Below the pieces are notes generated by a model. That model saw only the letters and a list, made by a program, of their open reading frames with translations, was not told the DNA's origin and did no database searches. A stretch of 64,000 nt of DNA from an uncultured Prevotella sp. (GTDB lineage: Bacteria; Bacteroidota; Bacteroidia; Bacteroidales; Bacteroidaceae): assembly GCA_905233425.1 (NCBI GenBank), contig CAJOEC010000011.1:1-64000 (forward strand), given 5' to 3'. Position 1 is the first letter of the stretch. Each line of letters begins with the position of its first letter. Shown here piece after piece: positions 35,725-43,652 of this stretch. The translations under genes and the position numbers were made by a program.

Positions 35725-37383
35725 ATGACTAAAAAAGCATTTGCGATGGCAGCCATCGCGTGTGGTGTGGCATTTTGCAGCTGCACAGAACAGAAGAAAG
35801 GGGAGGCCGTCGGCCTTCAAGTGAAAACACAGTACGGCGTAGTCGAAGGCTTCGAGGCGGACAGCGTGAAGAAGTTCCTCGGCGTGCCCTTCGCACAGGC
35901 TCCCGTGGGAGAATTGCGCTGGAAGGCTCCGCAGCCACTTCAGGCGTGGGAGGGCGTGCGCGAGGCGAAGCAGTTTGGCGATGACCCCATGCAGCCCAAC
36001 ATCTTCGGCGACATGTCGTTCCGCGGCTCCGGGCGCAGCGAGGACTGCCTGTACCTGAACATCTGGACGACGGCGGAGACCACGGCCGACGCCCTGCCCG
36101 TGCTTATCTACTTCAACGGCGGCGGACTGATGGCCGGTTCGGGCAGCGAGCCGCGCTACGACGGTACGAGCATCGCCAAGCATGGCGTCATCGGCGTGAC
36201 GGCCAACTACCGTGAGGGCGTGTTCGGATTTTTCGCCCATCCCGACCTCACGGCGGCAAGCGACTACAAGGGTAGTGGCAACTACGGTTTCCTCGACCAG
36301 GTGGCCGCCATCAAGTGGGTGAAGGAGAATATCGCGGCCTTTGGCGGCGACCCAGCCAAGATTACCATCGTGGGCGAGTCGGCAGGCTCGTTCTCCGTTT
36401 CGCTGCTGATGTGTTCGCCCCTGTCGAAAGACTTGATTGCGGGTGCCATGCTTTCGTCGGGTGCCGAGGTGCTGCCATACATGCCATCGTCGCAGGCCGA
36501 TGCCGACGCTGCCGGAGCCGAACTGCTGAAACAGGCGGGCATAGCAAGTCTGGCCGACGCGATGGCACTGAGCGCCGATTCACTTGAGAAGCTCCTTCCT
36601 CCACGTGGTATGGCCAATGTCGTAATCGACGGTTATTTCATGGCTGAGAACCCCGACGACATCTTCGGGAAGAACGGACAGTCGCAAGTGCCCCTGCTCG
36701 CCGGCTGGAACTCATTAGAAGCCCATCCCATGCAGGCATTGCAAGGCCAGGCTCCTACACTCGAGAACTACAAGAACGCCATGCGGGCGCAGTTCGGCGA
36801 CATGACCGACGAGATCTTCGCGGCCTACGGTATCGAGACCGACGACGACGTGATGAGCCAGAAGGGCTTCGACCTCGTCAGCGACCTCTTCACCGGCTTC
36901 CCCACATGGAAGGTCTGCGACTATCACGCCAAGTCGGGGCTGCCCGTCTACCGCTACCACTACATGCACCCGCGTCCTCAGGTTTCGGCTAAGATGGGTG
37001 ACAAGGTGGGCGCACTTGCCGGAGGCGTGCGCGACAAGACCGAGGAGGAGAAGAAGGCCGCTGCCGAGCAGCCAGCCATCGCTCCTGGTGCCGTTCACTC
37101 CGCCGACATCGAGTATGCCATGGGAACGCTCGACACCAACGAGTACTACGACTGGCAGGACGAGGACTATGCCATCTCGAAGCTCTTCCTCACCTACTAC
37201 GCCAACTTCTGCAAGACGGGCAATCCTAATGGCGAGGGTCTGCCCCAGTGGACGGCCATAACCAAGGACAACCTCGATGCTGCTCCCGTGATGAAGATCG
37301 ACACCGAGTCCCGCGAGGTCGCTTCCCCGGAAAGGGAGAATGCCTATCGCGTCTTGGAAAAGTTCTACAGAAGCAGGAAATAG
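35725..37383 (+). CDS. Type B carboxylesterase lipoprotein
   Basis: An N-terminal leader with lipobox FCSC (C20) predicts a lipid-anchored protein. The carboxylesterase type B signatures are present: RYDG...GVTANYREGVFGF, SEDCLYLNIW, and the nucleophile elbow GESAGS (Ser ~219). The usual HGGG oxyanion loop reads YFNGGGLMAG here, with Asn in place of His. The length (552) is typical. The substrate is unknown; members hydrolyse carboxylic esters, and the neighbouring CE1 esterase suggests a polysaccharide-decoration or xenobiotic ester role. It has its own promoter. Confidence 0.9.
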   Translation: MTKKAFAMAAIACGVAFCSCTEQKKGEAVGLQVKTQYGVVEGFEADSVKKFLGVPFAQAPVGELRWKAPQPLQAWEGVREAKQFGDDPMQPNIFGDMSFRGSGRSEDCLYLNIWTTAETTADALPVLIYFNGGGLMAGSGSEPRYDGTSIAKHGVIGVTANYREGVFGFFAHPDLTAASDYKGSGNYGFLDQVAAIKWVKENIAAFGGDPAKITIVGESAGSFSVSLLMCSPLSKDLIAGAMLSSGAEVLPYMPSSQADADAAGAELLKQAGIASLADAMALSADSLEKLLPPRGMANVVIDGYFMAENPDDIFGKNGQSQVPLLAGWNSLEAHPMQALQGQAPTLENYKNAMRAQFGDMTDEIFAAYGIETDDDVMSQKGFDLVSDLFTGFPTWKVCDYHAKSGLPVYRYHYMHPRPQVSAKMGDKVGALAGGVRDKTEEEKKAAAEQPAIAPGAVHSADIEYAMGTLDTNEYYDWQDEDYAISKLFLTYYANFCKTGNPNGEGLPQWTAITKDNLDAAPVMKIDTESREVASPERENAYRVLEKFYRSRK

Positions 37384-37450
37384 ACACAAGACGGCTCTCT
37401 GCCAAAGTCTGCCCGGAGCAGCCAAAAAATCGTCGCCGACATGACAAATA

Positions 37451-37513
37451 GTTCGCCCGGCGCGAACTCCCAGTCCGCCCGGCGCGAACTCACAGTTCGC
37501 GCCGGGCGAACTC
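37451..37513. repeat. Triple GTTCGCCCGGCGCGAAC palindrome cluster
   Basis: Two direct copies (gttcgcccggcgcgaactc, tccgcccggcgcgaactc) are followed by one inverted copy (gttcgcgccgggcgaactc). Each is itself nearly palindromic, so the RNA can fold into competing hairpins. It lies in the 3' region after the carboxylesterase. Confidence 0.8.
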
Positions 37514-37603
37514 TTTGGCGTCTCGGAGGGCTGTTTTGGACACCTCGGCGATAGCCAAAAGTTAAAAACCCAAAATGTGTGTGCGCGTTTGGGAAAAATT
37601 CCT

Positions 37604-37611
37604 TACCTTTG
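37604..37611 (+). promoter_or_regulatory. -7 promoter element of the nuclease/lipase pair
   Basis: TACCTTTG followed by GCAG, 25 bp before the ATG at 37637. It lies inside the longer ORF of the track and so rules out the GTG start at 37577. Confidence 0.55.
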
Positions 37612-37636
37612 CAGTCGAATGTGTGATTATTGTACT

Positions 37637-38764
37637 ATGAGAACAATTATGAGAATAAGACAATGGGTGATAGCCGCCACCCTTCTCTGCGGCTCCCATG
37701 CTGCGCTGGCCGTTGAGCCCGGTGGCGAGTTCTCAATCGCGACGCTCAACGTTGACGGACTGCCGCAGAAGATCCTGATGGTGAAAGTCAATGCCAACGG
37801 CCCCGGCGACGAGGGTACGGCGCGAATAGGCAAGTATCTGGCCGGGAAGGGCTACGACCTGGTAATGATGCAGGAGGACTTCAACTTCCACGGCGTGCTC
37901 TCCGTCTGGCTCGAGGACGACTACTCGATGGACGAGTGGAGCGGCGACGTGGGGCTTGACGGCCACAAGATAGACTTCCTCCATCTGCAGAACCATCGCT
38001 TCGTGTGCGACGGCCTGATGGGCTGTTGGAAGAAGGACCTGCAGGTGACGCCCGCCGCCCGCACGGCATGGACGGCCAATTTCGGCAAGTTCTGCCACGC
38101 CATGGACGAGATGGTGACTAAGGGCTACCGTCGCTACGACGTGACGCTGCGCGACGGCACCGCCATCGTTGTCTACAACATGCACATGGACGCCACAGCC
38201 TCCGATGACGAGGCCGATGGGAAGGGCACCCCCGACCACGAGGCCCGTATGGCACAATGGGCACAGCTGAAGGCCGATGTGGAGACGCTGATGGATTCGC
38301 GCCCGATAATCATTGTGGGCGACATGAACACCCTATACGGACGCGACGACGTGAGGGGCGAGTTCATCGAGGCCATCAACGCCACAGGCCGTGCCACAGC
38401 TGCCGACGTGTGGGTGGAGTTGAAGCAGGGCGGTGTCTACCCGACGGCTAAGACCGAGGCGGAGGCAGGCGAGGAGACGTTCGACAAGATACTCTACATA
38501 AATCCTTCCGATGGGGCAAAGATAGTTCCAGTGTCGTTCACCATCGACCGCGACGGCTACCTGCGCGACGGCAAGCCACTGGGCGACCACTGGCCTGTGG
38601 CAGCCAAGTTCAGGGTGGCTTCACGTGACGCCGTGGGCATCAGCGCTACGCTGAATGACAAGGAAGCTGAAGATGAAGTCATATACAACATGAACGGGCA
38701 GCGCGTCGAACAGCCACGCGGCGGAGTGTACATAAAGAACGGGAACAAGACTGTAATAAGATAG
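37637..38764 (+). CDS. Secreted endonuclease/exonuclease/phosphatase-family protein
   Basis: The start is placed at ATG 37637 (MRTIMRIRQWVIAATLLCG), just after the promoter element. The signal peptide is cleaved near ALAVEPG. The EEP fold is shown by ATLNVDGLPQ, MMQEDFNFHG, YNMHMDA, IIVGDMNTLYGRDD and a final DHWPVAAKF carrying the catalytic His. Family members cleave phosphodiesters or phosphomonoesters, including sphingomyelin, nucleic acids and inositol phosphates; the exact substrate is not readable. The C-terminus carries the shared tail NMNGQRVEQPRGGVYIKNGNKTVIR, suggesting export to the surface. The next gene starts 1 bp after the stop codon, so the two are probably cotranscribed. Confidence 0.85.
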   Translation: MRTIMRIRQWVIAATLLCGSHAALAVEPGGEFSIATLNVDGLPQKILMVKVNANGPGDEGTARIGKYLAGKGYDLVMMQEDFNFHGVLSVWLEDDYSMDEWSGDVGLDGHKIDFLHLQNHRFVCDGLMGCWKKDLQVTPAARTAWTANFGKFCHAMDEMVTKGYRRYDVTLRDGTAIVVYNMHMDATASDDEADGKGTPDHEARMAQWAQLKADVETLMDSRPIIIVGDMNTLYGRDDVRGEFIEAINATGRATAADVWVELKQGGVYPTAKTEAEAGEETFDKILYINPSDGAKIVPVSFTIDRDGYLRDGKPLGDHWPVAAKFRVASRDAVGISATLNDKEAEDEVIYNMNGQRVEQPRGGVYIKNGNKTVIR

Positions 38765-38765
38765 T

Positions 38766-40442
38766 ATGGCTATGAAAAAATATATAATGACGGCTTTAGC
38801 CGCCCTGATGACTACAATGACTGTCGGCGCAAAGGATGCCGATTATAAGATAACCTACGAGCGCGATACCATTGTTAAGACTCGTGTGGGAAGCGTCTCG
38901 CTGTCGTCGCGCTCCGTGCGCCGCATCATCTATGAATACACGTCGAAGGATGCCGACGGCGGGCCTGTAACCATCAGCGGGGTGATGATGATCCCCTCGG
39001 ACATTGTGGACGGCAGCGTGCCCTGCGACGGCATTATGCTCTTCAACCGTGCCACACTTGGTTCGCCCGATGACTGTCCGTCGACAGGCAGTCAGGAACT
39101 CATTAACGGACTGATTGCCAACCCGCTGAGACCGAACTACATACTCGTGATGAGCGACTTCATTGGCTACGGCTCGTCGGTAGACCGCCCGTCGTTCTAC
39201 CACAGCGGCGACGTGAACGCCCGCAACTCGCTCGACGGACTGGTGGCCGCAAAGCAGATACTCGACGACAAGCAGATGCCGCAGGGCAAGTACCTCTTCA
39301 ACCTCGGGTTCTCGCAGGGTGGCTCGGAGAGCCTCTACGTGGCCAAGCTGCGCGACATGGAGTATAAGGACAAGGGCATCACCTTCACCAAGACATTCGC
39401 CGGAGGCGGCCCCACAGACTATGCCATCGCCTATAAAGAATATGTGAAGAACGACTGGTGTGAGGACTGCAAGGACGTGGTGATGATGCTCATCTCATGT
39501 GTTGAGAACTGCCACTTGGGCATCGACTACAAGGACCTGTTCAAGGAGCCGCTCGCAACGGGGGCAAAGGAGTATGTCAAGACCAAGAAGAAGTCGACAC
39601 TCAGCGACTACGGCGTGAACATGGAGGACTCGCTCCACAACCTGATACAGCCGGCATACATGGACCCCGAGACTGAACAGGCAAAGGCGTTCATAGCTGC
39701 CCTCGAGAAGATTAACCTGATGAACGGATGGGAGCCTGACCTGGAGCAGAGATACTTCATAGAGCACAGCCGCCACGACAACTATGTGCCCATTCAGTGC
39801 GTGAGGGCCATCATCCCCTGGATGCGCGAGAAGGGCTTCACGCCAAGCATCGTGCCGGGAAAGACCAACCTACAGACCAATACAATCGTGTTCAAGCTCA
39901 ACCACACGTTCTCGGCAGTCGTATGGATGATACAGACCATAGCTGCCATACAGTTCTGGCCGGTGCTGTACTATGAGGGCGAGCAGAACCGCTACTACTA
40001 CGATGTGGTGCACGACTTGAACCTGCTGAAGGCGATAAAGTTAATAGAGAGCCTTGGCATCGACCTCAAGAAGCTGGTGCAGGAAGGAGGCTTCAGCCGC
40101 CGGCACCTGCCCACACACTACACAGCATTCGACGTGATTGACAACATCGACGAGGTGCTGGCAAAGGTCGGACTCACCACCGACGACCTCGAGGAGATGT
40201 GCGATGACGCGGGCATCACGCAGGTCGATCTTCTGGCAGCATTCCTCTATCTCAAGACTGGAATCGACCCAAGCAACCCAACCGCCTCTACTGCCGCGAC
40301 TGACAGCCCACAAGACCCGCAGCAGGCCCTTGAAGAGCGTGTGGAGGCACCTCTCTATCTGCTGCGCTACTACGAGAAACTGCTGGCCGAATGGTTCCTG
40401 CTGGCTGGCTACGACGTGAACTACCAACTGTGGGGAATGTAA
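38766..40442 (+). CDS. Secreted alpha/beta-hydrolase (lipase/esterase-like)
   Basis: Signal peptide near residues 1-22 (MTVGAKD). The nucleophile elbow is GFSQGG (S183), with an upstream VMSDFIGYGSS strand/turn typical of secretory lipase-like hydrolases. IEHSRHDNYVPI resembles the acid-residue loop, and FKLNHTFSAVVW may hold the catalytic His. The C-terminal ~120 residues (from ~440) are helical and of unknown role. ATG 38766 and ATG 38772 are both possible starts; MKKYIMTALAAL is the more typical leader. It is coupled to the upstream EEP phosphodiesterase, suggesting joint degradation of phospholipid- or ester-containing material. Confidence 0.78.
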   Translation: MAMKKYIMTALAALMTTMTVGAKDADYKITYERDTIVKTRVGSVSLSSRSVRRIIYEYTSKDADGGPVTISGVMMIPSDIVDGSVPCDGIMLFNRATLGSPDDCPSTGSQELINGLIANPLRPNYILVMSDFIGYGSSVDRPSFYHSGDVNARNSLDGLVAAKQILDDKQMPQGKYLFNLGFSQGGSESLYVAKLRDMEYKDKGITFTKTFAGGGPTDYAIAYKEYVKNDWCEDCKDVVMMLISCVENCHLGIDYKDLFKEPLATGAKEYVKTKKKSTLSDYGVNMEDSLHNLIQPAYMDPETEQAKAFIAALEKINLMNGWEPDLEQRYFIEHSRHDNYVPIQCVRAIIPWMREKGFTPSIVPGKTNLQTNTIVFKLNHTFSAVVWMIQTIAAIQFWPVLYYEGEQNRYYYDVVHDLNLLKAIKLIESLGIDLKKLVQEGGFSRRHLPTHYTAFDVIDNIDEVLAKVGLTTDDLEEMCDDAGITQVDLLAAFLYLKTGIDPSNPTASTAATDSPQDPQQALEERVEAPLYLLRYYEKLLAEWFLLAGYDVNYQLWGM

Positions 40443-40464
40443 TAAAAACAAGTCATCAACCGTC

Positions 40465-41661
40465 ATGATTGAACTACAACGACATATTGAGATCCTTCTT
40501 CTGACCAACGACTGTGTCATCGTCCCCGACCTCGGTGGCTTCATGGCCCACTATGTCGAGGCACGCTACGACGAGACCGACAACACTTTCGTCCCGCCAC
40601 TTCGCACCATAGGGTTCAACCAGAGCCTCACCATGAACGACTCGCTGCTGGTGCAGTCGTACATAGAGTGTTACGACATAAGCTATCCCGAGGCGTTGAG
40701 GCGCATTGAGGACGAGGTGGCCGAACTGCGCCAGCATCTGCAGGCCGAGGGGGAGTATGAGCTTAACGACATAGGGGTGCTCAGACTCAACGCCGAGGGG
40801 AAGCTGGAGTTCAGGCCATGCGAGGCAGGAATACTCACCCCCGGACTCTACGGTCTGGGCACATTCCAGATGATGCCGCTTGCCGCAGCACAGGAATCTG
40901 CGGTGGAAGAAGACGTTGTGCCTCTATTGGCAGAAGAGAAACAGCCCGTAGCGGCAGACATTGAACAACCGACCGATAGCAGTCAGGAAGTGGACGACAA
41001 TGAGGAGGAGCACGCCATAGTGATAAAGATGTCGTGGCTGCGCAATGCCGCCGCAGTAGCAGCTGCCGTAGTGGCGTTCTTCATGATAGGGACACCAGTG
41101 TCGAACAGCGACCTCGAAAACGGGCAGCAGATACAGCAAAGCACATTCATACCTATTGCCACGCAAGGCACCACAGTAGGGACGCGACGTGTCGCGTCCG
41201 AGCTTGATGCCGGTGGCTCCACAGTAGGGACGCAACCTGTTGCGTCCGAAATGGACGCCAGTGGCTCCACAGTAGGGACGCGACGTGTCGCGTCCGAAAT
41301 GGACGCCAGTGGCTCCACAGTAGGGACGCGACGTGTCGCGTCCGAAATGGACGCCACTACCAGCCCTGCGGAAGATAGCCCGGCACAGGACATCGCACCT
41401 GCAACCATCCAACCGCAGACCACAGCCGACGAATACTGCATAGTGCTTGCCAGTCAGGTGAGCCAGAAAAACGCCGACGGGTTTGTTGAGCAGCTGAACA
41501 AGCAGGGGTTCAACGAGGCATACATACAGAACAAGCGTTTCCGTCGTGTTCTCTATGGCCATTATGCCACACAGGACGAGGCCTCGGAAAAACTGCGCGA
41601 ACTGCGTAAGCAGAGCAGGAAGAACTTTGGCGAGGCATGGGTCATGAAGAGCGAGAAATGA
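40465..41661 (+). CDS. HU-CCDC81/SPOR-domain cell envelope protein with 16-residue repeats
   Basis: Residues ~1-140 resemble the tandem prokaryotic CCDC81-type HU domains (IELQRHIEILLLTNDCVIVPDLGGF, FNQSLTMNDSLLVQSY). One transmembrane segment follows at ~193-211 (NAAAVAAAVVAFFMIG). Residues ~238-300 are four 16-residue repeats (TVGTRRVASEMDASGS), encoded by a 48-bp tandem repeat. A C-terminal SPOR domain (~322-396, YCIVLASQVSQKNADGFVEQL) would bind denuded peptidoglycan at division sites. The topology is an N-terminal cytoplasmic HU-like part and periplasmic SPOR. This architecture is common in Bacteroidetes. It starts a probable operon with the FHA and dCMP deaminase genes. Confidence 0.87.
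   Translation: MIELQRHIEILLLTNDCVIVPDLGGFMAHYVEARYDETDNTFVPPLRTIGFNQSLTMNDSLLVQSYIECYDISYPEALRRIEDEVAELRQHLQAEGEYELNDIGVLRLNAEGKLEFRPCEAGILTPGLYGLGTFQMMPLAAAQESAVEEDVVPLLAEEKQPVAADIEQPTDSSQEVDDNEEEHAIVIKMSWLRNAAAVAAAVVAFFMIGTPVSNSDLENGQQIQQSTFIPIATQGTTVGTRRVASELDAGGSTVGTQPVASEMDASGSTVGTRRVASEMDASGSTVGTRRVASEMDATTSPAEDSPAQDIAPATIQPQTTADEYCIVLASQVSQKNADGFVEQLNKQGFNEAYIQNKRFRRVLYGHYATQDEASEKLRELRKQSRKNFGEAWVMKSEK
41176..41363 (+). repeat. 48-bp in-frame tandem repeat, four copies
   Basis: Units begin at 41176, 41224, 41272 and 41320. Each contains the palindrome GTAGGGACGCGACGTGTCGCGTCCG, with copy 2 compensated (cgcaacctgttgcg) so that its stem is kept. The period of 48 bp retains the frame. 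Confidence 0.95.
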
Positions 41662-41678
41662 GAAGTGGGGATTGAGGT

Positions 41679-42206
41679 GTGAAAAGAGTAAGATGTCCGA
41701 AATGTGATAGCTTCATCACTTTCGATGAAACGAAATACCAGCCCGGCCAGTCGCTGGTCTTCCAGTGTCCTGACTGCGGGAAGCAGTTTGGCATAAGGAT
41801 GGGGGTGTCGAAATTGCGCGACACACAGAAGGAGGAGACACGCACACTGAACGACGAGGAACCCGACGGTGGGGAGTATGGCTCGCTTGTGGTCATTGAG
41901 AATGTGTTCCACTACAAGCAGGTGCTGCCGCTGCGCATGGGTGACAACGTGATTGGCCGCTACCAGAAGGGAAATCCCATTAACACGCCAATAGAGACTG
42001 TCGACCCCAGCGTGGACCTCACACACTGTATCGTCAATGTCAGCCGCGACAAGAGGGGACAGTTGCGCTATACACTTCGCGATGCCAACAGCAACACAGG
42101 CACATTCGTTGACAACACGGAGATAACACCGCGTGAAAAGCGAGTCATCGACGATGGCACACTGTTCACCATCGGCGCGACAAGCATCATCCTCAAACTC
42201 CATTAA
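41679..42206 (+). CDS. Zinc-ribbon plus FHA-domain protein
   Basis: GTG start (GTG AAA AGA GTA), 17 bp after the SPOR gene. The N-terminal CPKC...CPDC pair forms a zinc ribbon, followed by a linker and an FHA domain (~residues 70-175) with GDNVIGR, HCIVNVSRDKRGQ and DANSNTGTFVDN motifs. FHA domains bind phosphothreonine peptides, so the protein probably reads Ser/Thr phosphorylation; no Ser/Thr kinase is encoded in the window. It is cytosolic, with no transmembrane segment. Confidence 0.85.
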   Translation: MKRVRCPKCDSFITFDETKYQPGQSLVFQCPDCGKQFGIRMGVSKLRDTQKEETRTLNDEEPDGGEYGSLVVIENVFHYKQVLPLRMGDNVIGRYQKGNPINTPIETVDPSVDLTHCIVNVSRDKRGQLRYTLRDANSNTGTFVDNTEITPREKRVIDDGTLFTIGATSIILKLH

Positions 42207-42221
42207 TAACAAAGGCTTTCT

Positions 42222-42650
42222 ATGACACAACAAGAGAAGGAACGGAATCTGGACATGCGCTATTTGCGCATGGCGCGCATCTGGGCTGAGAACAGCTATT
42301 GCGAGCGCCGCAAGGTGGGAGCGCTGGTGGTGAAGGACAAGATGATTATCAGCGACGGCTACAACGGTACACCCAGTGGTTTTGAAAACGTGTGTGAGGA
42401 CGACAATGGCGTGACCAAGACATACGTACTGCACGCCGAGGCCAACGCCATTACAAAACTGGCACGCTCGTCGAACAACAGCGACGGTGCCACAATCTAC
42501 ATTACCGCATCACCTTGTATAGAATGTGCCAAGCTGATTATCCAGGCCGGAATCAAGCGTGTGGTGTACGGTGAGAACTACCGTCTGACCGACGGCATAG
42601 AATTGCTGAAAAGGGCTGGTATAGAGGTCGTCCTGCTTGAGAACGCCTGA
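42222..42650 (+). CDS. dCMP/cytidine deaminase-family protein (ComEB-like)
   Basis: A 142-residue zinc deaminase: HAEANAI carries the zinc His and catalytic Glu, and SPCIECAKL the two zinc Cys. Upstream, CERRKVGALVVKDKMIISDGYNGTPSGFENVCED is the classic dCMP deaminase N-terminal region. It converts dCMP to dUMP for thymidylate synthesis. It starts 15 bp after the FHA gene, in the same operon, and has normal length. Confidence 0.93.
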   Translation: MTQQEKERNLDMRYLRMARIWAENSYCERRKVGALVVKDKMIISDGYNGTPSGFENVCEDDNGVTKTYVLHAEANAITKLARSSNNSDGATIYITASPCIECAKLIIQAGIKRVVYGENYRLTDGIELLKRAGIEVVLLENA

Positions 42651-42651
42651 A

Positions 42652-42669
42652 ACGAATGCTTTTATTCGT
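42652..42669. terminator. Weak shared hairpin between convergent genes
   Basis: ACGAAT - GCTTTT - ATTCGT, a 6-bp stem in the 11-bp gap between the convergent deaminase gene and the gene at 42662, overlapping the latter's stop codon. It is A/T-rich and may act in both directions, but is weak. Confidence 0.35.
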
Positions 42670-43471
42670 CCACGTAGTCTGACAGGCCTTCTGCCTCTTC
42701 GTCGGGGTCGGTCGTTCCGAGATCCATCATTGTGGAGTAGTTCTCCTCGGTTATCTCGTCGTCGTTGGGGCCGTCAATCTCGATGTCGTCTTCGTCGGGC
42801 TTGTTGAAGGTGTCCTCAATCTCAACGTCTTCGTCTTCATTTTCCTCGTCGTTGTACGTGTTGAACTTCATTCTTGGCTTCTCTGCCTCGGGTTTCGCTT
42901 TGGCGAAGATGGCCTCCACCCATGTGCCTTTCGGAACTTCGAGCACCTCGAAACCGTCGGCGACTTTCTTCTCGTACATGCCGCCTTTCTTGTGGAGTCT
43001 CTCCTTGGGCAGCGTCGTCGTTGAGATGTCAAAACCGTTCTCAATGATGTCCTTGATGCTCTGCGAGAGCGAGTCCCATCCACCGCCGAAGTTGCGGTCG
43101 AGCACCTCGATGAGCTTGGCGGCCGTGATGTGGCGTATGTTCTCGTATGTGAGGTCGGTGACACGTGTTATTGGACGCTTCTTTATTGCCCAGGTGGACT
43201 TCAGGCCGTCGTCGAGGCGTACCATTCCCACCTTGTAGCCCATCTTCTCATATTTCATTCTTGCGAGCTGTGACTCCCGCGAGACATCTTCGACCATAAA
43301 CGCCGAGCGGATGATGTCGGCATAGTGGCGCACGTTGTCCTTCAGCTCAGCATCCTTCTCAGCGCTTTCCAGCAGACGGAAGATGTCGTTTTCCTGAACA
43401 TCCCAAACTGAACTCTTCGTGAGATTCTTGAGCGATAGCACTTTCTTTTCTGTTTGTTCCATGTTTTCCAT
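42662..43471 (-). CDS. Conserved protein of unknown function with highly acidic C-terminal tail
   Basis: I do not recognise a named domain. The first ~180 residues are mixed helix/strand, with KNLTKSSVWDVQENDIFRLLESA and a GGGWDSLSQSIKDIIENGFDISTTTLP segment. A short basic-Gly loop (KERLHKKGGMYEKKV) follows. The last ~75 residues are very rich in Asp/Glu (DEENEDEDVEIED, DEDDIEIDGPNDDE) and probably unstructured. There is no signal peptide or membrane segment. It resembles Bacteroidales-specific cytosolic proteins; an acidic tail could bind basic proteins or mimic nucleic acid, but that is inference. Starts at 43471 or 43462 are both possible (MENMEQ). Confidence 0.8.
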   Translation of the reverse strand: MENMEQTEKKVLSLKNLTKSSVWDVQENDIFRLLESAEKDAELKDNVRHYADIIRSAFMVEDVSRESQLARMKYEKMGYKVGMVRLDDGLKSTWAIKKRPITRVTDLTYENIRHITAAKLIEVLDRNFGGGWDSLSQSIKDIIENGFDISTTTLPKERLHKKGGMYEKKVADGFEVLEVPKGTWVEAIFAKAKPEAEKPRMKFNTYNDEENEDEDVEIEDTFNKPDEDDIEIDGPNDDEITEENYSTMMDLGTTDPDEEAEGLSDYVDE

Positions 43472-43492
43472 ATTAATTCGTTATTACGAGTG

Positions 43493-43522
43493 CAAAGTTA
43501 GCAATTTTTGTTATTACGCAAA
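43493..43522 (-). promoter_or_regulatory. Promoter of the acidic-tail gene
   Basis: Minus-strand TAACTTTG (43493-43500) with TTTG at 43519-43522, spacing 18 bp. Confidence 0.6.
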
Positions 43523-43609
43523 CAAAAGCCCCGCTCTTTAACTACCTTTAACTGTTTTTGCTTTGGTGCTTTGGTAAGAGTTACTTAGGATAAAAAGGAT
43601 GATTAGTTA

Positions 43610-43652
43610 TTTTTGGAATAAAAGGTCCAACCTTAATGAAAACTCAGGTTGG
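43610..43652 (-). terminator. Terminator of the Cache-sensor operon
   Basis: Read on the minus strand: stem CCAACCT (43646-43652) / AGGTTGG (43627-43633), then accttttattcc. It begins directly after the stop codon of the 43653 gene. Confidence 0.65.

Noticed and set aside
37577-37636. GTG start for the EEP-family protein
   Set aside because: It would put the TACCTTTG promoter element inside the coding region and add residues before an ordinary signal peptide.
41562-42434. 290-aa minus-strand ORF opposite the FHA and deaminase genes
   Set aside because: Shadow of two genes with unmistakable FHA and zinc deaminase motifs on the plus strand.
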